Below, in pieces: positions 25,911 through 34,019 of a DNA stretch of 64,000 nt. Below the pieces are notes generated by a model. The model was not told where the DNA came from, made no database searches, and saw only the letters and a list, made by a program, of their open reading frames with translations. The stretch is from Lachnospiraceae bacterium MD308 (GTDB lineage Bacteria > Bacillota > Clostridia > Lachnospirales > Lachnospiraceae). A program made the position numbers and the translations under genes. The stretch covers positions 410,561-474,560 of the forward strand of contig KE159795.1 of NCBI GenBank assembly GCA_000403475.2, in the 5' to 3' direction. Positions within the stretch are counted from its first letter, which is position 1, and each line of letters opens with the position of its first letter.

Positions 25911-27245
25911 TTACTGTGATCTTGCTGCCTCCGGCAGTTCCAATTCCATTTCCTCTATAGAATTAGAAAGATACTGGAAAGTCCCGTCTTCAAATGGCCG
26001 GACCACAACCTTATTTCGAAAAGCAAGGTCAGAATTATAATCCGGCCATACTCCATCTACGATAAGCGTGATCGTTCCATCTGCATTTTTTATATAGTCA
26101 ACTACCTCTCCAAAAGGCGGGTATGGGCTGGCATAAATCATCTCATATTCATAGCTGTTGCTGCCCTCATCATAGCCGCAGCGCTCCCTCAGCTGGTCCA
26201 CAGATACCGGAAAATAAGTGGTCATTATTCTTTCATATTCCTCTGCCGGAATCTTCCAGTCCTCAACTTTCAGATTTTCGCCAGTATAAATCCGATAAAT
26301 ATCTTCATACATGCAAGGCATCAGAATGTCCTCTGCATTGCTGCTGTTCCAGTTTGTGACAAGCACATTGTAATTCACATAGCTCAGACCTGATATGTAT
26401 TTCCTCGTCAGTTCCCGGCAGTCTTCTGAAAACGGCTCAATTCTCCAATACTGCCTCAAGCTTTCATGTGCAATCACATGTTCATATGCATAGATAAAAT
26501 ACCCTTTTTCCGTAAGGTTAATTTCAGCCACATTGCTTACCGAAGTTCCCTGTATTTCCGGCATGCCGCCTTGTTTCCACCGAACTCCTATGTAATAGGT
26601 CTGCAGCCATTCTTCCCGATAAATAAAAGTTACTGCCCCAATCAGTCCATCCCGCTGCACTTCGAATACAGTAACCATCGAATCCTGCCCATTCAGATAA
26701 TCTGAGTAAAATGCTTTTATCTTTTCAGGATTCTGCATATTAGTATCTTCTTCAACACTTACCAATCCTGCCGCCCCTAATTGCTCCGCAACCGCCCTCC
26801 GCTGCTCCCTTGTAAATTCACTAACACCAGAAGAGTAATTCGCAGCATCTGCAATTATCACATCCTTATAGATTTCTTTGACCGATTCCGCTGCTGACAA
26901 AGCTGTACTCTCCAGTTGCTCTTTTTCCTCTTCCGAAATAAGGCAATCACTGGATTGCGGAAGAAACCAATATGCTGAATCTCCAGAAGATTCCATATCG
27001 CTTTCTTCTTCCGTTATCATCTCACCATCCTCGACTTCTTCCGTTATCATCTCACCATCCTTAACTTCCACCGGAGGCTCCCATACTTCCTCCGCCACCT
27101 TCTTTTCTTCTGTATGCGACCTTCCCCAGCAGGCCGCTCCTGCTATTCCCGCAGTCAGCAATATGAAAATCAGAAATCCCCATTTCTTCAACAGCCATTT
27201 TACATCTTCCATCACTCGCCCCATACACTTCTTCCCATTCCTCAT
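25911..27245 (-). CDS. DUF6070-like membrane-anchored extracytoplasmic protein
   Basis: 444 residues. One membrane segment near the N-terminus (WGFLIFILLTAGIAGAACWG) could be a signal anchor; the AACWG end might also be a lipobox-like site, but a basic region precedes it and an ATG is 18 residues upstream. A short acidic linker with a ten-residue repeat follows, then a globular domain of about 330 residues with no known catalytic motif (EWLQTYYIGVRWKQGG, EHVIAHESLRQYWRIEPF, GLSYVNYNVLVTNWNSSN). The layout matches DUF6070 proteins common in Lachnospiraceae, whose function is unknown. Two BlaI/MecI-like dyads lie in its promoter region, suggesting control by a BlaI-type repressor encoded elsewhere. 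Confidence 0.75.
   Translation of the reverse strand: MRNGKKCMGRVMEDVKWLLKKWGFLIFILLTAGIAGAACWGRSHTEEKKVAEEVWEPPVEVKDGEMITEEVEDGEMITEEESDMESSGDSAYWFLPQSSDCLISEEEKEQLESTALSAAESVKEIYKDVIIADAANYSSGVSEFTREQRRAVAEQLGAAGLVSVEEDTNMQNPEKIKAFYSDYLNGQDSMVTVFEVQRDGLIGAVTFIYREEWLQTYYIGVRWKQGGMPEIQGTSVSNVAEINLTEKGYFIYAYEHVIAHESLRQYWRIEPFSEDCRELTRKYISGLSYVNYNVLVTNWNSSNAEDILMPCMYEDIYRIYTGENLKVEDWKIPAEEYERIMTTYFPVSVDQLRERCGYDEGSNSYEYEMIYASPYPPFGEVVDYIKNADGTITLIVDGVWPDYNSDLAFRNKVVVRPFEDGTFQYLSNSIEEMELELPEAARSQ
27005..27060 (-). repeat. Two 30-bp tandem repeats in the DUF6070 gene
   Basis: A 26-base identical block starts at 27005 and again at 27035. It encodes two copies of VxDGEMITEE in the linker after the membrane anchor. 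The period of 30 keeps the reading frame, so length variation between strains is likely. Confidence 0.8.
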
Positions 27246-27250
27246 TTTTA

Positions 27251-27262
27251 TTACATATGTAA
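27251..27262 (-). promoter_or_regulatory. BlaI/MecI-like operator, proximal
   Basis: Perfect dyad TTACATATGTAA between promoter and start codon of the DUF6070 gene, ending six bases from the ATG. TTACAnnTGTAA-like dyads are the known BlaI/MecI recognition type. Confidence 0.5.
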
Positions 27263-27311
27263 GATTTCATAGCAAAAAAATTTCGTCTCCCCTCTTGCTG
27301 CACTTGCACAA

Positions 27312-27340
27312 ATATTACATCAGTAAGATTTGGATGTCAA
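27312..27340 (-). promoter_or_regulatory. Promoter of the DUF6070 gene with embedded operator
   Basis: On the minus strand TTGACA (27335-27340), 17-base spacer, TAATAT (27312-27317). A second dyad, TTACATCAGTAA (27315-27326), lies between the two elements and overlaps the -10, the classic site for repression. The remaining sequence up to 27762 is A+T-rich and shows no gene or RNA I can support. Confidence 0.7.
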
Positions 27341-27762
27341 GTTATCTTTATATAAAAAAGCTCCTGCCAGAAGGTATCGTACATTTTCACAATAGTAATA
27401 CCTTTTCACAAAAGCCTATTATCCAGCAGAGTTTCAAAACATCCCACTGTTATAATATTCAGATAGTTCATTCATAAGACTACAGAACACACATCAATTT
27501 TCCTTCCTTAATATCCCATGAGCCAACATGGCTTGCATCCCATTTGACCAATATTTTCAGACCCTTTTTGAATCAGTTTGTAATTGTCTAATAAATTTAT
27601 CGAATTTACAAAATCTGCATCATCTTGTTTTCCTTTACAACAAAGCTTATATTTTTTTCACTTCAAAATCGCAGAAACCTTTGATTTATTAGGCTTTTCT
27701 CGATAGAAAGCAGACTGTTTTGATATGTTCATCTTTGTCCAAACTTAACTCTATAATTTGTC

Positions 27763-28041
27763 TCAACGCTGTTGAGAGTTTTTGCTTTCATCTGCCACAT
27801 CATATAATTCTTCCAATTTTTTCTGTAAAACTTCTTTACTAATTAACTTAGTACGATATTCAGAAATCATGGTAGAGCTCATGTTACGGCTCAATGCATA
27901 TTCTACCACATCCTTGTCGTTACTTTTACATAGAATAATACCAACACTAGGATTCTCATGTGGTTTCCTTATATCACGATCTAAGGCTTCCAGATAAAAT
28001 TCCATTTTACTCAGATATTCCGGCTTGAAATCATCAATCCT
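27763..28041 (-). pseudogene. C-terminal fragment of a YhcG-like PDDEXK nuclease (DUF1016)
   Basis: About 93 codons: IDDFKPEYLSKMEFYLEALD, ENPSVGIILCKSNDKDVVEYAL and EYRTKLISKEVLQKKLEELY are the end of the DUF1016/YhcG nuclease domain, starting just after where the catalytic ELK would be. The active-site strand and whole N-terminal domain are absent. The sequence upstream (from about 28042) is phage lysin, so this gene was cut at the left border of the prophage remnant. A full-length member of the same superfamily, not a close copy, lies at 50960-52036 on the other side of the prophage. Confidence 0.8.
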
Positions 28042-28501
28042 CCAGGCAGGACTGGGCAAAAGCCACGTCACCCCTCACGCCTTCCGTCTCCCCCTCGGAC
28101 AGATACAGCGGCACCATATCCAGGACCGACTGCGCCACAGACGGATTCTTCCTCTTCACATACTCCCACATCTGCTCCGCCGTGGCTTCTGCCTTCCCCA
28201 TAATCCCCGTAAGCCCGGAACCGCCGTCCCCGCCGCTGCCACTCCCAACTCCAGAACCGTTCATAGCCGCCCTAATATCCTTCCGGAACTGCCCCATAGA
28301 CAGCCCAAACCTCTTCCAGATATGCTCCACATCCCCGTGATTGCTGGCAATCCCCCTCCTGTGCCCCTCGGAATGGGAAATCACCACCCAGTCCGAACCG
28401 CCCGTATACCGGATCGTGGCAGGCTCCGTCATCTCCACCCCGATATGCGGCCCGCTCCCAAAAGCCGCCGCCCTGTTCCCAATCCCATTATCAGAACATC
28501 A
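28034..28501 (-). pseudogene. Phage endolysin remnant (amidase plus glucosaminidase parts)
   Basis: The open part reads NRAAAFGSGPHIGVEMTEPA, the middle of an N-acetylmuramoyl-L-alanine amidase, then jumps from IRYTGG to SDWVVISHSEGHRRGIASNH. Intact enzymes usually have roughly 40 more residues between these. A glycine-rich linker leads to the start of a glucosaminidase-like domain (MGKAEATAEQMWEYV, EGVRGDVAFAQSCLE) that stops at the prophage border. The N-terminal third of the amidase is also gone, as the frame is closed by TGA upstream. The gene is thus cut at both ends and inside, and should be inactive. Confidence 0.75.
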
Positions 28502-28576
28502 TTCCCTGACATTCCATGCCATTTTCACACATCCCAAACCATTTCCCAGCACCTCATATCATTCTAACCCCGCCGC

Positions 28577-29983
28577 TCACGCCCCGGTATCCTCAACCTC
28601 CGTCAGCGTATAAGTAATCTTCATAGTCTTATTGGCGTCCTTCACCACCGCCGAAGAAAGATTGTTAATAGTAGCCAGATACGGCGTCAGCAGATACATA
28701 TGCCGGTATTCATTCCCGTAACTGCCTCCCCACCCCACCAGAAACTGCTTATACTGGAACAGAGGCGTGGCCGCGCTCCCCAGCCTCGCGCTCCCCTGGG
28801 TATGGACCACCGTGTCCTCTGTCGTCACCTGAAAATCCCCGCCCACAATCAAATCCCCAACCAGCGTCAGGAACAGCTCACAGGTTCCCGACTCGCACAA
28901 AGGCTTCATCTTGGACGTAAACCCAAAAGCAATCAGCGACACGTCCGCCGTATTCGCCACATTGATCTTATAAATCCCCTTCTTGTCATAGGCAGGCACA
29001 TACAGATACCCTTTCCTCATACAGCACCGGCACTTCCGTTCCAGATAACTCCCGGTCATGTCCCGCTCCCCCACAGCCATCAGCTTCGCATTGGAAAGCG
29101 TCCACTCCCCCTCCGTCATGGAATAGTCCGTTTTAGAAACCCTCACCCACAGCACCCTGGCATTCCCCGAAGAATTAGCCTCATTGGAAAACCCGTACCA
29201 GTACCCGTCCTGCCCGTCCAGGAACTCCCCGTACTTCGTATAGCTCCCCAAAAACAGAAACGTCTGTACAGGCACCGCATGGTCCTCCAGCACCGTATAA
29301 GTGGAATCGTCCAGCCTCTCATTCAGCCCGATACTGAAAACCGGAATCCTCACCTTCCGCACCCGCACACTGGAATCCTCAAAAGTAATAGAATACAGCA
29401 GGTCCCTCTCAAAATCCATCTCCGCCGCCTCAAACAACACAGCCTGCTCCGCCTTCCCCAAGTCCCCGATATCCAGCTTCTTAATCTGCAGAAAGGCACT
29501 GGCATCCCCCACCAGGCTCCCGTACCCGTTCTGCCCGCCCTGGGCGCTGGTCAGCGCCACCGCCGCAATCGTCCCGTTCCCCTGGCTCGGCGTAAACTCC
29601 CACACAAACTTATACCCGTTCTCCAAAACCTTGCTCTCCGTCTGGTTCAGGCTCCCCCTGGCCGCATTCGCCGTAGTATTCACGTTATTAGAAGCATAAG
29701 CCACCGGCAGGTTGTCCGACATCTCATAGATATGCCCCGCGTCCTCTTCCAGCGTCTTCGGGAACAGCAGAATCCCCCCTATCATGTTGGGGCAGACCGG
29801 CAGCATGGTATCATTCCACGACATCACATCCGCCAGCCGTTCCTCGGAATAGAACACCCCCATAGGGTTCATCCCCAGGATATTGTTCACCGCCTCCGTC
29901 ACCATGTTTTCCTCCGTGACCGTCTCCACGTCCCCCGTGGCCCCATCCGTCAGTTCCAGAACCATTGTCCCTTTCAGCTTCAT
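28577..29983 (-). CDS. Phage tail/baseplate protein, possible receptor-binding component
   Basis: 468 residues from the ATG at 29983 (SD AGGAGCGGAAG). It begins MKLKGTMVLELTDGATGDVE with a short element typical of phage tail-fibre or baseplate accessory proteins of Clostridia prophages, followed by beta-rich sequence (FVWEFTPSQGNGTIAAVALT, GNARVLWVRVSKTDYSMTEG). There is no enzymatic motif. It lies between the baseplate protein and the lysin remnant, where receptor-binding proteins are usually found. The exact family is not recognised. Confidence 0.7.
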   Translation of the reverse strand: MKLKGTMVLELTDGATGDVETVTEENMVTEAVNNILGMNPMGVFYSEERLADVMSWNDTMLPVCPNMIGGILLFPKTLEEDAGHIYEMSDNLPVAYASNNVNTTANAARGSLNQTESKVLENGYKFVWEFTPSQGNGTIAAVALTSAQGGQNGYGSLVGDASAFLQIKKLDIGDLGKAEQAVLFEAAEMDFERDLLYSITFEDSSVRVRKVRIPVFSIGLNERLDDSTYTVLEDHAVPVQTFLFLGSYTKYGEFLDGQDGYWYGFSNEANSSGNARVLWVRVSKTDYSMTEGEWTLSNAKLMAVGERDMTGSYLERKCRCCMRKGYLYVPAYDKKGIYKINVANTADVSLIAFGFTSKMKPLCESGTCELFLTLVGDLIVGGDFQVTTEDTVVHTQGSARLGSAATPLFQYKQFLVGWGGSYGNEYRHMYLLTPYLATINNLSSAVVKDANKTMKITYTLTEVEDTGA

Positions 29984-29999
29984 ACACTTCCGCTCCTTC

Positions 30000-31889
30000 C
30001 TATGCCAAATCAATGGGCTTCCCAAACGTCCCGATCAGCGCCTTCCCGATACTGTCCGCATAACTCTTCCGCACCAGCTCCATGGTCTCAATCCCCATCT
30101 CCCCGGCAAACCCCTTCATACCCAGGCCGCCGCCAAAAGCAAAACGGGAGACATATTCCTCCATCGTAACCGTACCGTCCCATGCGGCCGCCGCAGCCAT
30201 GCCCTGCCCGCTGATAGAAGCAATGCACCCTCCCGTCTCAATCTCCCCCATACCGTTCTCCATCCGCAGATACACATTGAACGTATTGGTAATGTTCGGC
30301 ACAAGATTGTCAATAGGATAATACAGGGACAAAATATGCTTCCCGCTCCCCCAGGTCTCCGCCGGACAGTGCGCCAGAATCTCCGAATCGTTAAACTCAT
30401 AAGTAACGTAAGCCACGGCCTTCCCGTCCTCCGTCCAAGTGACCGGAAGCTCCACCTCCACAGTAACATCTTGTGTGCTTCCCCCGGTTCCGGAACCGTC
30501 CCCTGCGCTCCCCTCATTTTCTCCGGCACTGTCCCCGTTTCCGCCGGTTTCCGCTCCGGCATCCGTCCCCACCGCCGGAATCGGGACCACGATACTCCCG
30601 GACGCACTGGCCGTCCTCTCCGCCTGCACCGCCCTCACGTCCACAACCGCCTGCCCGAAAAACTGCACATGGGTCTCTTCCTTCGCCGCAAACTCAATAC
30701 TGATGATCCGCACATTATCCTCCGCCACCGTATAAGCAGAAGCATTGGTAAACGTATGAATCCCCACTTTCCCGGCCTCAATCTGGTTCAAAAGCCCGGA
30801 AATATTCTTATCATTCTTAGACTTCGCCTGGGCCAGCCGCGGGTTCTTCCCCACACATTTCAGGCTCTGCCTCCCTCCGATCCTGCACTGAAAAGACGTG
30901 ATACAGGCCACCTGCTCCCCGTCCGCCTGCCCTCCCGAAAAAGTCAGCACGTCCCCCAGGTCCAGAGCCGGGTTCCCTATAGTGCTGGAATCAAAAGGCA
31001 CATAATTCACCACGGACAAATCATTTAGGATATTCTCACACAAGTGCCTCCTGGTCTCTTCCAGCCCAAACTGCAGGAGCGGGTTCACCCCCAGGTTCAT
31101 GGTCAGCCCGTCGTCCGTATCCAGGGCATAATACTCCGCCGTCTGCGTCCGCAGGTTCGTGGAGCTCACCGCCGTATACCTGGTAATAAAATCCGAAAAA
31201 CTGCTGGAAAACCTGTGCCTCCCCTGCACCTCCATTACCGGCTCCGCCCCGTACTTCCGAAGCTCCAGCCTCCCCCTCCGGTTGATACAGAAGAACCCGC
31301 CCAGCACCTGCCCCACAAAAAACAGCACGTCCCGGTATGTCCCAATATCATTCTCCGGATAAATAGAAAGCAGCTCCCTCCCGTTGGGCATACCCTCAAT
31401 CTCCGCCCTCGTATTCTCCATCTCCACGCCGCAGGCCTTACAGCACAGTTCCAGAAAAGCCCAGGCATTCCCCACGGATTCAAACCCGTTAAAACTCTTC
31501 TCAAACCGCAGCATGTAGTCATAGGCTTTCAGCTCCAGGCAGTGCAACCTCCGGTTCGCCTCGCTCACCTCAAAAACCCCCATCGGCACTTCCTCAAAAC
31601 TGCCGTCCGCCACCCGCAGATGATAAGACAGCTCCACCCTCGCCCCGTCCAGCGTATACCGGTCAATCTGCGAAAACAGCGTAACGCCCATCTCCGTCGC
31701 ATACACCGTCCCCAGCTCAATCTCCGCACTCCCGCAGCACTGGGCGGAAACATACCCGCTCCCCTTCACAATATCCTCATACCCGAACGGATACACCGCC
31801 CCGCCCTTTGTGGTGATCTTCCCCGTCCAGTAATACCTCCGGGTATTCTCCTGCACCGCCCGCAGGAATGCCTCGCTCACCGGATACAT
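30000..31889 (-). CDS. Phage baseplate/tail-tip protein
   Basis: 629 residues from the ATG at 31889 (SD GAAAGGGGTG). N-terminal MYPVSEAFLRAVQENTRRYY and YEDIVKGSGYVSAQCCGSAE, then YDYMLRFEKSFNGFESVGNA, are typical of the tail proteins of the DUF5048 kind in Firmicutes prophages; a gp27-like hub role is inferred. Residues about 330-400 (GNPALDLGDVLTFSGG) resemble the hub beta domain. A Gly/Ser/Thr-rich linker at about 440-500 (GAETGGNGDSAGENEGSAGD) separates a C-terminal domain. It follows the cargo genes and precedes the probable receptor-binding protein. Confidence 0.75.
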   Translation of the reverse strand: MYPVSEAFLRAVQENTRRYYWTGKITTKGGAVYPFGYEDIVKGSGYVSAQCCGSAEIELGTVYATEMGVTLFSQIDRYTLDGARVELSYHLRVADGSFEEVPMGVFEVSEANRRLHCLELKAYDYMLRFEKSFNGFESVGNAWAFLELCCKACGVEMENTRAEIEGMPNGRELLSIYPENDIGTYRDVLFFVGQVLGGFFCINRRGRLELRKYGAEPVMEVQGRHRFSSSFSDFITRYTAVSSTNLRTQTAEYYALDTDDGLTMNLGVNPLLQFGLEETRRHLCENILNDLSVVNYVPFDSSTIGNPALDLGDVLTFSGGQADGEQVACITSFQCRIGGRQSLKCVGKNPRLAQAKSKNDKNISGLLNQIEAGKVGIHTFTNASAYTVAEDNVRIISIEFAAKEETHVQFFGQAVVDVRAVQAERTASASGSIVVPIPAVGTDAGAETGGNGDSAGENEGSAGDGSGTGGSTQDVTVEVELPVTWTEDGKAVAYVTYEFNDSEILAHCPAETWGSGKHILSLYYPIDNLVPNITNTFNVYLRMENGMGEIETGGCIASISGQGMAAAAAWDGTVTMEEYVSRFAFGGGLGMKGFAGEMGIETMELVRKSYADSIGKALIGTFGKPIDLA

Positions 31890-31972
31890 GAAAACACCCC
31901 TTTCCACACAAAAAGCACCAGCCATTCCTGACTGATGCCCATTGATACTGCTGTTCCCGAAGCACAGAAAAC

Positions 31973-32389
31973 CTATCTGCCCCTGTGCTTCTCCTTCCGC
32001 TTCTGCTGTTTCAGCTCAAACAGCCGCTCCTTCCTGGCCTCCCTCTGCTCCCTGCCGGCCTTCCTGCGCTCCGTCTTCCTCTCTTCCCTCTGCAGCTGTA
32101 GCGCCTGCTGGGACTTTGTGCCTATCCCCGCCTGCATGGTCTGCCTCCCGGCCTCCCTCTGCCTCCGCTTCGGACTGACCTTGCCGTCTTTCACAGCCGC
32201 CTCAACAGCCGGACTGAATCTCAGGCCATAATAATTTTTGAGGACAAAATCCCATACCTCACAGTCCCTGGGCTCACTCCCAAAGACCACCCGGCATACC
32301 GAAAGTCTCCCGTCTTCAACCTTCTCAAATACGCCGACCCAGAACGGCCCCTCAAAAAATACCGTCAGACCTGCCTTTCCTCTGTCCAT
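31973..32389 (-). CDS. yjdF: YjdF-like protein (DUF2992)
   Basis: 138 residues: LTVFFEGPFWVGVFEKVEDG, VCRVVFGSEPRDCEVWDFVL and NYYGLRFSPAVE form the DUF2992 core, followed by a highly basic helical tail of about 60 residues (KRRQREAGRQT, then QKRKEKHRGR). The family is known as YjdF and is often controlled by the yjdF (azaaromatic) riboswitch; its biochemical role is unsettled. SD GGAGG lies eight bases before the ATG and a leader with several hairpins is directly upstream. It sits among phage tail genes together with HEAT and GNAT genes, so it is cargo rather than a virion part. Confidence 0.85.
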   Translation of the reverse strand: MDRGKAGLTVFFEGPFWVGVFEKVEDGRLSVCRVVFGSEPRDCEVWDFVLKNYYGLRFSPAVEAAVKDGKVSPKRRQREAGRQTMQAGIGTKSQQALQLQREERKTERRKAGREQREARKERLFELKQQKRKEKHRGR

Positions 32390-32409
32390 AACGAAACCCT
32401 CCTTAAATG

Positions 32410-32525
32410 TGTTATGAACAAAGAACGGACAACCCAGGAGAGCAGGTTACTTACCCTGATACCATCAGGACGGCCGGGCTACCTACCGGCTCTGGTGCAT
32501 CCAAAAGATGCACGTTGCGTTTTTA
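32410..32525 (-). promoter_or_regulatory. Candidate yjdF (azaaromatic) riboswitch
   Basis: The leader before the DUF2992 gene has stacked hairpins: GTGCATC/GATGCAC (32495-32513), GCCGG/CCGGC (32473-32490) and CCTGAT/ATCAGG (32455-32469), then a short pairing just before the AAGGAGGG site. Position, length of about 115 bases and the attached DUF2992 gene fit the yjdF riboswitch class, which responds to azaaromatic compounds by translation control. I could not compare it with the covariance model. Confidence 0.6.
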
Positions 32526-32585
32526 TCTTTGCTTTTTCTATTTCCAGCAGGATCTACTCCCGCTAAAAACCAAATCTGTATCTGC

Positions 32586-33035
32586 CTATAACTTCTGTAT
32601 CTCTTTCAACGCCTTTTGGATGTCCTTATAAACTAACGGCCGCATACTGTCCTCATAAAAAGATACATCCGCCCTGCGCAGTGCTGAAAGAATATCCTCT
32701 TTCAGTTCGGGCTTATCCTTCGCAATCACAGGCAACAGCTTTATACACTGTCTTGCCGTAATCGGCTTAACATCTGTTATATGTTCCAAGTATCCATCAA
32801 TGATCTCATCTATCTTATTAGCCCTGTCCCACTTTGCATTATAGGCAAGCAGTGTAAGACCCCTGGTACGGATATAAGAATTATCACTTTCAAGCATATC
32901 ACTCAATCTTTCCATATAAGGGTAGACATGATCCGTTTCCTCACTCTCTTTCTGCAATTCCTGTAATGCCTTGTACGCCGTCTTATTATCTTTATCAAAT
33001 AGCAATTCAAATGCTTCTGCTGTATTCGTTGACAT
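32586..33035 (-). CDS. Small HEAT-repeat-like protein
   Basis: 149 residues from the ATG at 33035 (alternative 33083). All-helical and soluble, with repeated helix pairs: TAYKALQELQKESEETDHVY, MLESDNSYIRTRGLTLLAYN, PITARQCIKLLPVIAKDKPE. The pattern of DNSYIRTRGLTLL followed by a second helix is HEAT/SufBD-like. It probably serves protein contacts. It is A+T-richer than the phage genes, lies 12 bases after the GNAT gene, and both interrupt the tail gene order, so this is cargo. Confidence 0.75.
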   Translation of the reverse strand: MSTNTAEAFELLFDKDNKTAYKALQELQKESEETDHVYPYMERLSDMLESDNSYIRTRGLTLLAYNAKWDRANKIDEIIDGYLEHITDVKPITARQCIKLLPVIAKDKPELKEDILSALRRADVSFYEDSMRPLVYKDIQKALKEIQKL

Positions 33036-33095
33036 AACCACACCCTTGCCTTTCGCTACTGTGTTTGTTTTATTCATACCCAAACGGGAATTTAT

Positions 33096-33578
33096 CTATT
33101 TTTCCATGATCAATTCTTTGCACTTCCATTCTTCACCCAGAATACAATATTTTTCTGTTGCATCAAGAATTGTATCGCTAAAACCAACTGCTCTATAACA
33201 ATAATAAGCCGGAAGATTATTCTCAAAAACGCCCAATGATACTTTTTTTGCCCCATATATTTCAAATACAAATTTTAGACCTAATCGGAGCATAGCTTTT
33301 CCATAGCCTTTTCCTCTCTTGTGCGGATCAACAATAACAAATCCAAAGCGCAATTCATCCAATGATTCATTCGGGTTCCTTAGTGTAAAAAAACCAATAG
33401 TTCCCGTTTCGTCAAATACAGTAAACGGCATTAGAGATTCAACAAAACAAAATTCATTTTGCGTTATAGGATATTTACCAAGTATGCCTGCTGTCCATTG
33501 ATAAAATGCTTTTTCATCTTGACACCACGATAATATCGTGTCTGCATCCGAAGCTTTATATGGTCTTATTCTAATCAT
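33096..33578 (-). CDS. GNAT-family N-acetyltransferase (RimJ/RimL type)
   Basis: 160 residues. N-terminal IRIRPYKASDADTILSWC, the acetyl-CoA pyrophosphate loop VDPHKRGKGYGKAMLRLGL and the C-terminal NLPAYYCYRAVGF place it in GNAT. The acceptor is unknown. The gene is A+T-rich compared with the surrounding tail genes. A TATAAT-like -10 on the minus strand (33615-33620) lies about 40 bases before the ATG, with no good -35, so independent transcription is possible. It forms a small cargo group with the HEAT and yjdF genes. Confidence 0.85.
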   Translation of the reverse strand: MIRIRPYKASDADTILSWCQDEKAFYQWTAGILGKYPITQNEFCFVESLMPFTVFDETGTIGFFTLRNPNESLDELRFGFVIVDPHKRGKGYGKAMLRLGLKFVFEIYGAKKVSLGVFENNLPAYYCYRAVGFSDTILDATEKYCILGEEWKCKELIMEK

Positions 33579-33654
33579 ACACTTTCCCTCACCAAATTCT
33601 AATCCATGCTTCCCATTATACAGGATATCCCATCAAAAATCACTCTCTATTTCC

Positions 33655-34017
33655 TTAAAATTCCCTCAACGTAAAACTCACCTTCCACAGCCCCTTAAAA
33701 GACGTATCCTTTACCAGCACCGCCTTATACCCCTCAACAAACATTTCCGCCTCCTTCATCTCCAACATCTCCGTATCAAAATACGCCACCGCTATCTTCT
33801 CCCTCTGCTTAAACCCCGTCAGCACTTTCAACCACTTCGGGGAAACCGAAAAACTCACCGCAATAGACACCACCCCCAGCCTCACCACGTCCCTCTGGGT
33901 AGTCCCCGCCTCCGTCTCCCCGCCGGAATCCGCCTCCACGTCATCCATCTGCACCTCATAAGAATCCGGCAGAGGGAGCGGAACACCATCAAACACCAGA
34001 TATTGCACAAACGCCAT
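33655..34017 (-). CDS. Phage tail protein, unassigned
   Basis: 120 residues, beta-rich, directly after the tape measure gene with two bases between. It reads MAFVQYLVFDGVPLPLPDSY, then TTQRDVVRLGVVSIAVSF and GYKAVLVKDTSFKGLWKVSF. Small proteins of this sort with the DSYEV and LKGLWEVSF-like ends are common in siphovirus tail modules of Clostridia between tape measure and baseplate genes. A Dit-like or tail-tip accessory role is inferred from position only. Confidence 0.7.
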   Translation of the reverse strand: MAFVQYLVFDGVPLPLPDSYEVQMDDVEADSGGETEAGTTQRDVVRLGVVSIAVSFSVSPKWLKVLTGFKQREKIAVAYFDTEMLEMKEAEMFVEGYKAVLVKDTSFKGLWKVSFTLREF

Positions 34018-34019
34018 CC

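Noticed and set aside
27763-28071. Intact small gene starting at 28071
   Set aside because: The first nine codons are phage lysin sequence read out of frame; the rest is only the end of a YhcG nuclease.
28700-30169. Long open frame on the plus strand (489 codons) opposite a tail gene
   Set aside because: It mirrors the minus-strand tail protein gene, has no ribosome site and a composition typical of antisense frames in GC-rich coding DNA; similar mirror frames occur at 38316-39545, 40241-41950 and 30000-31900.
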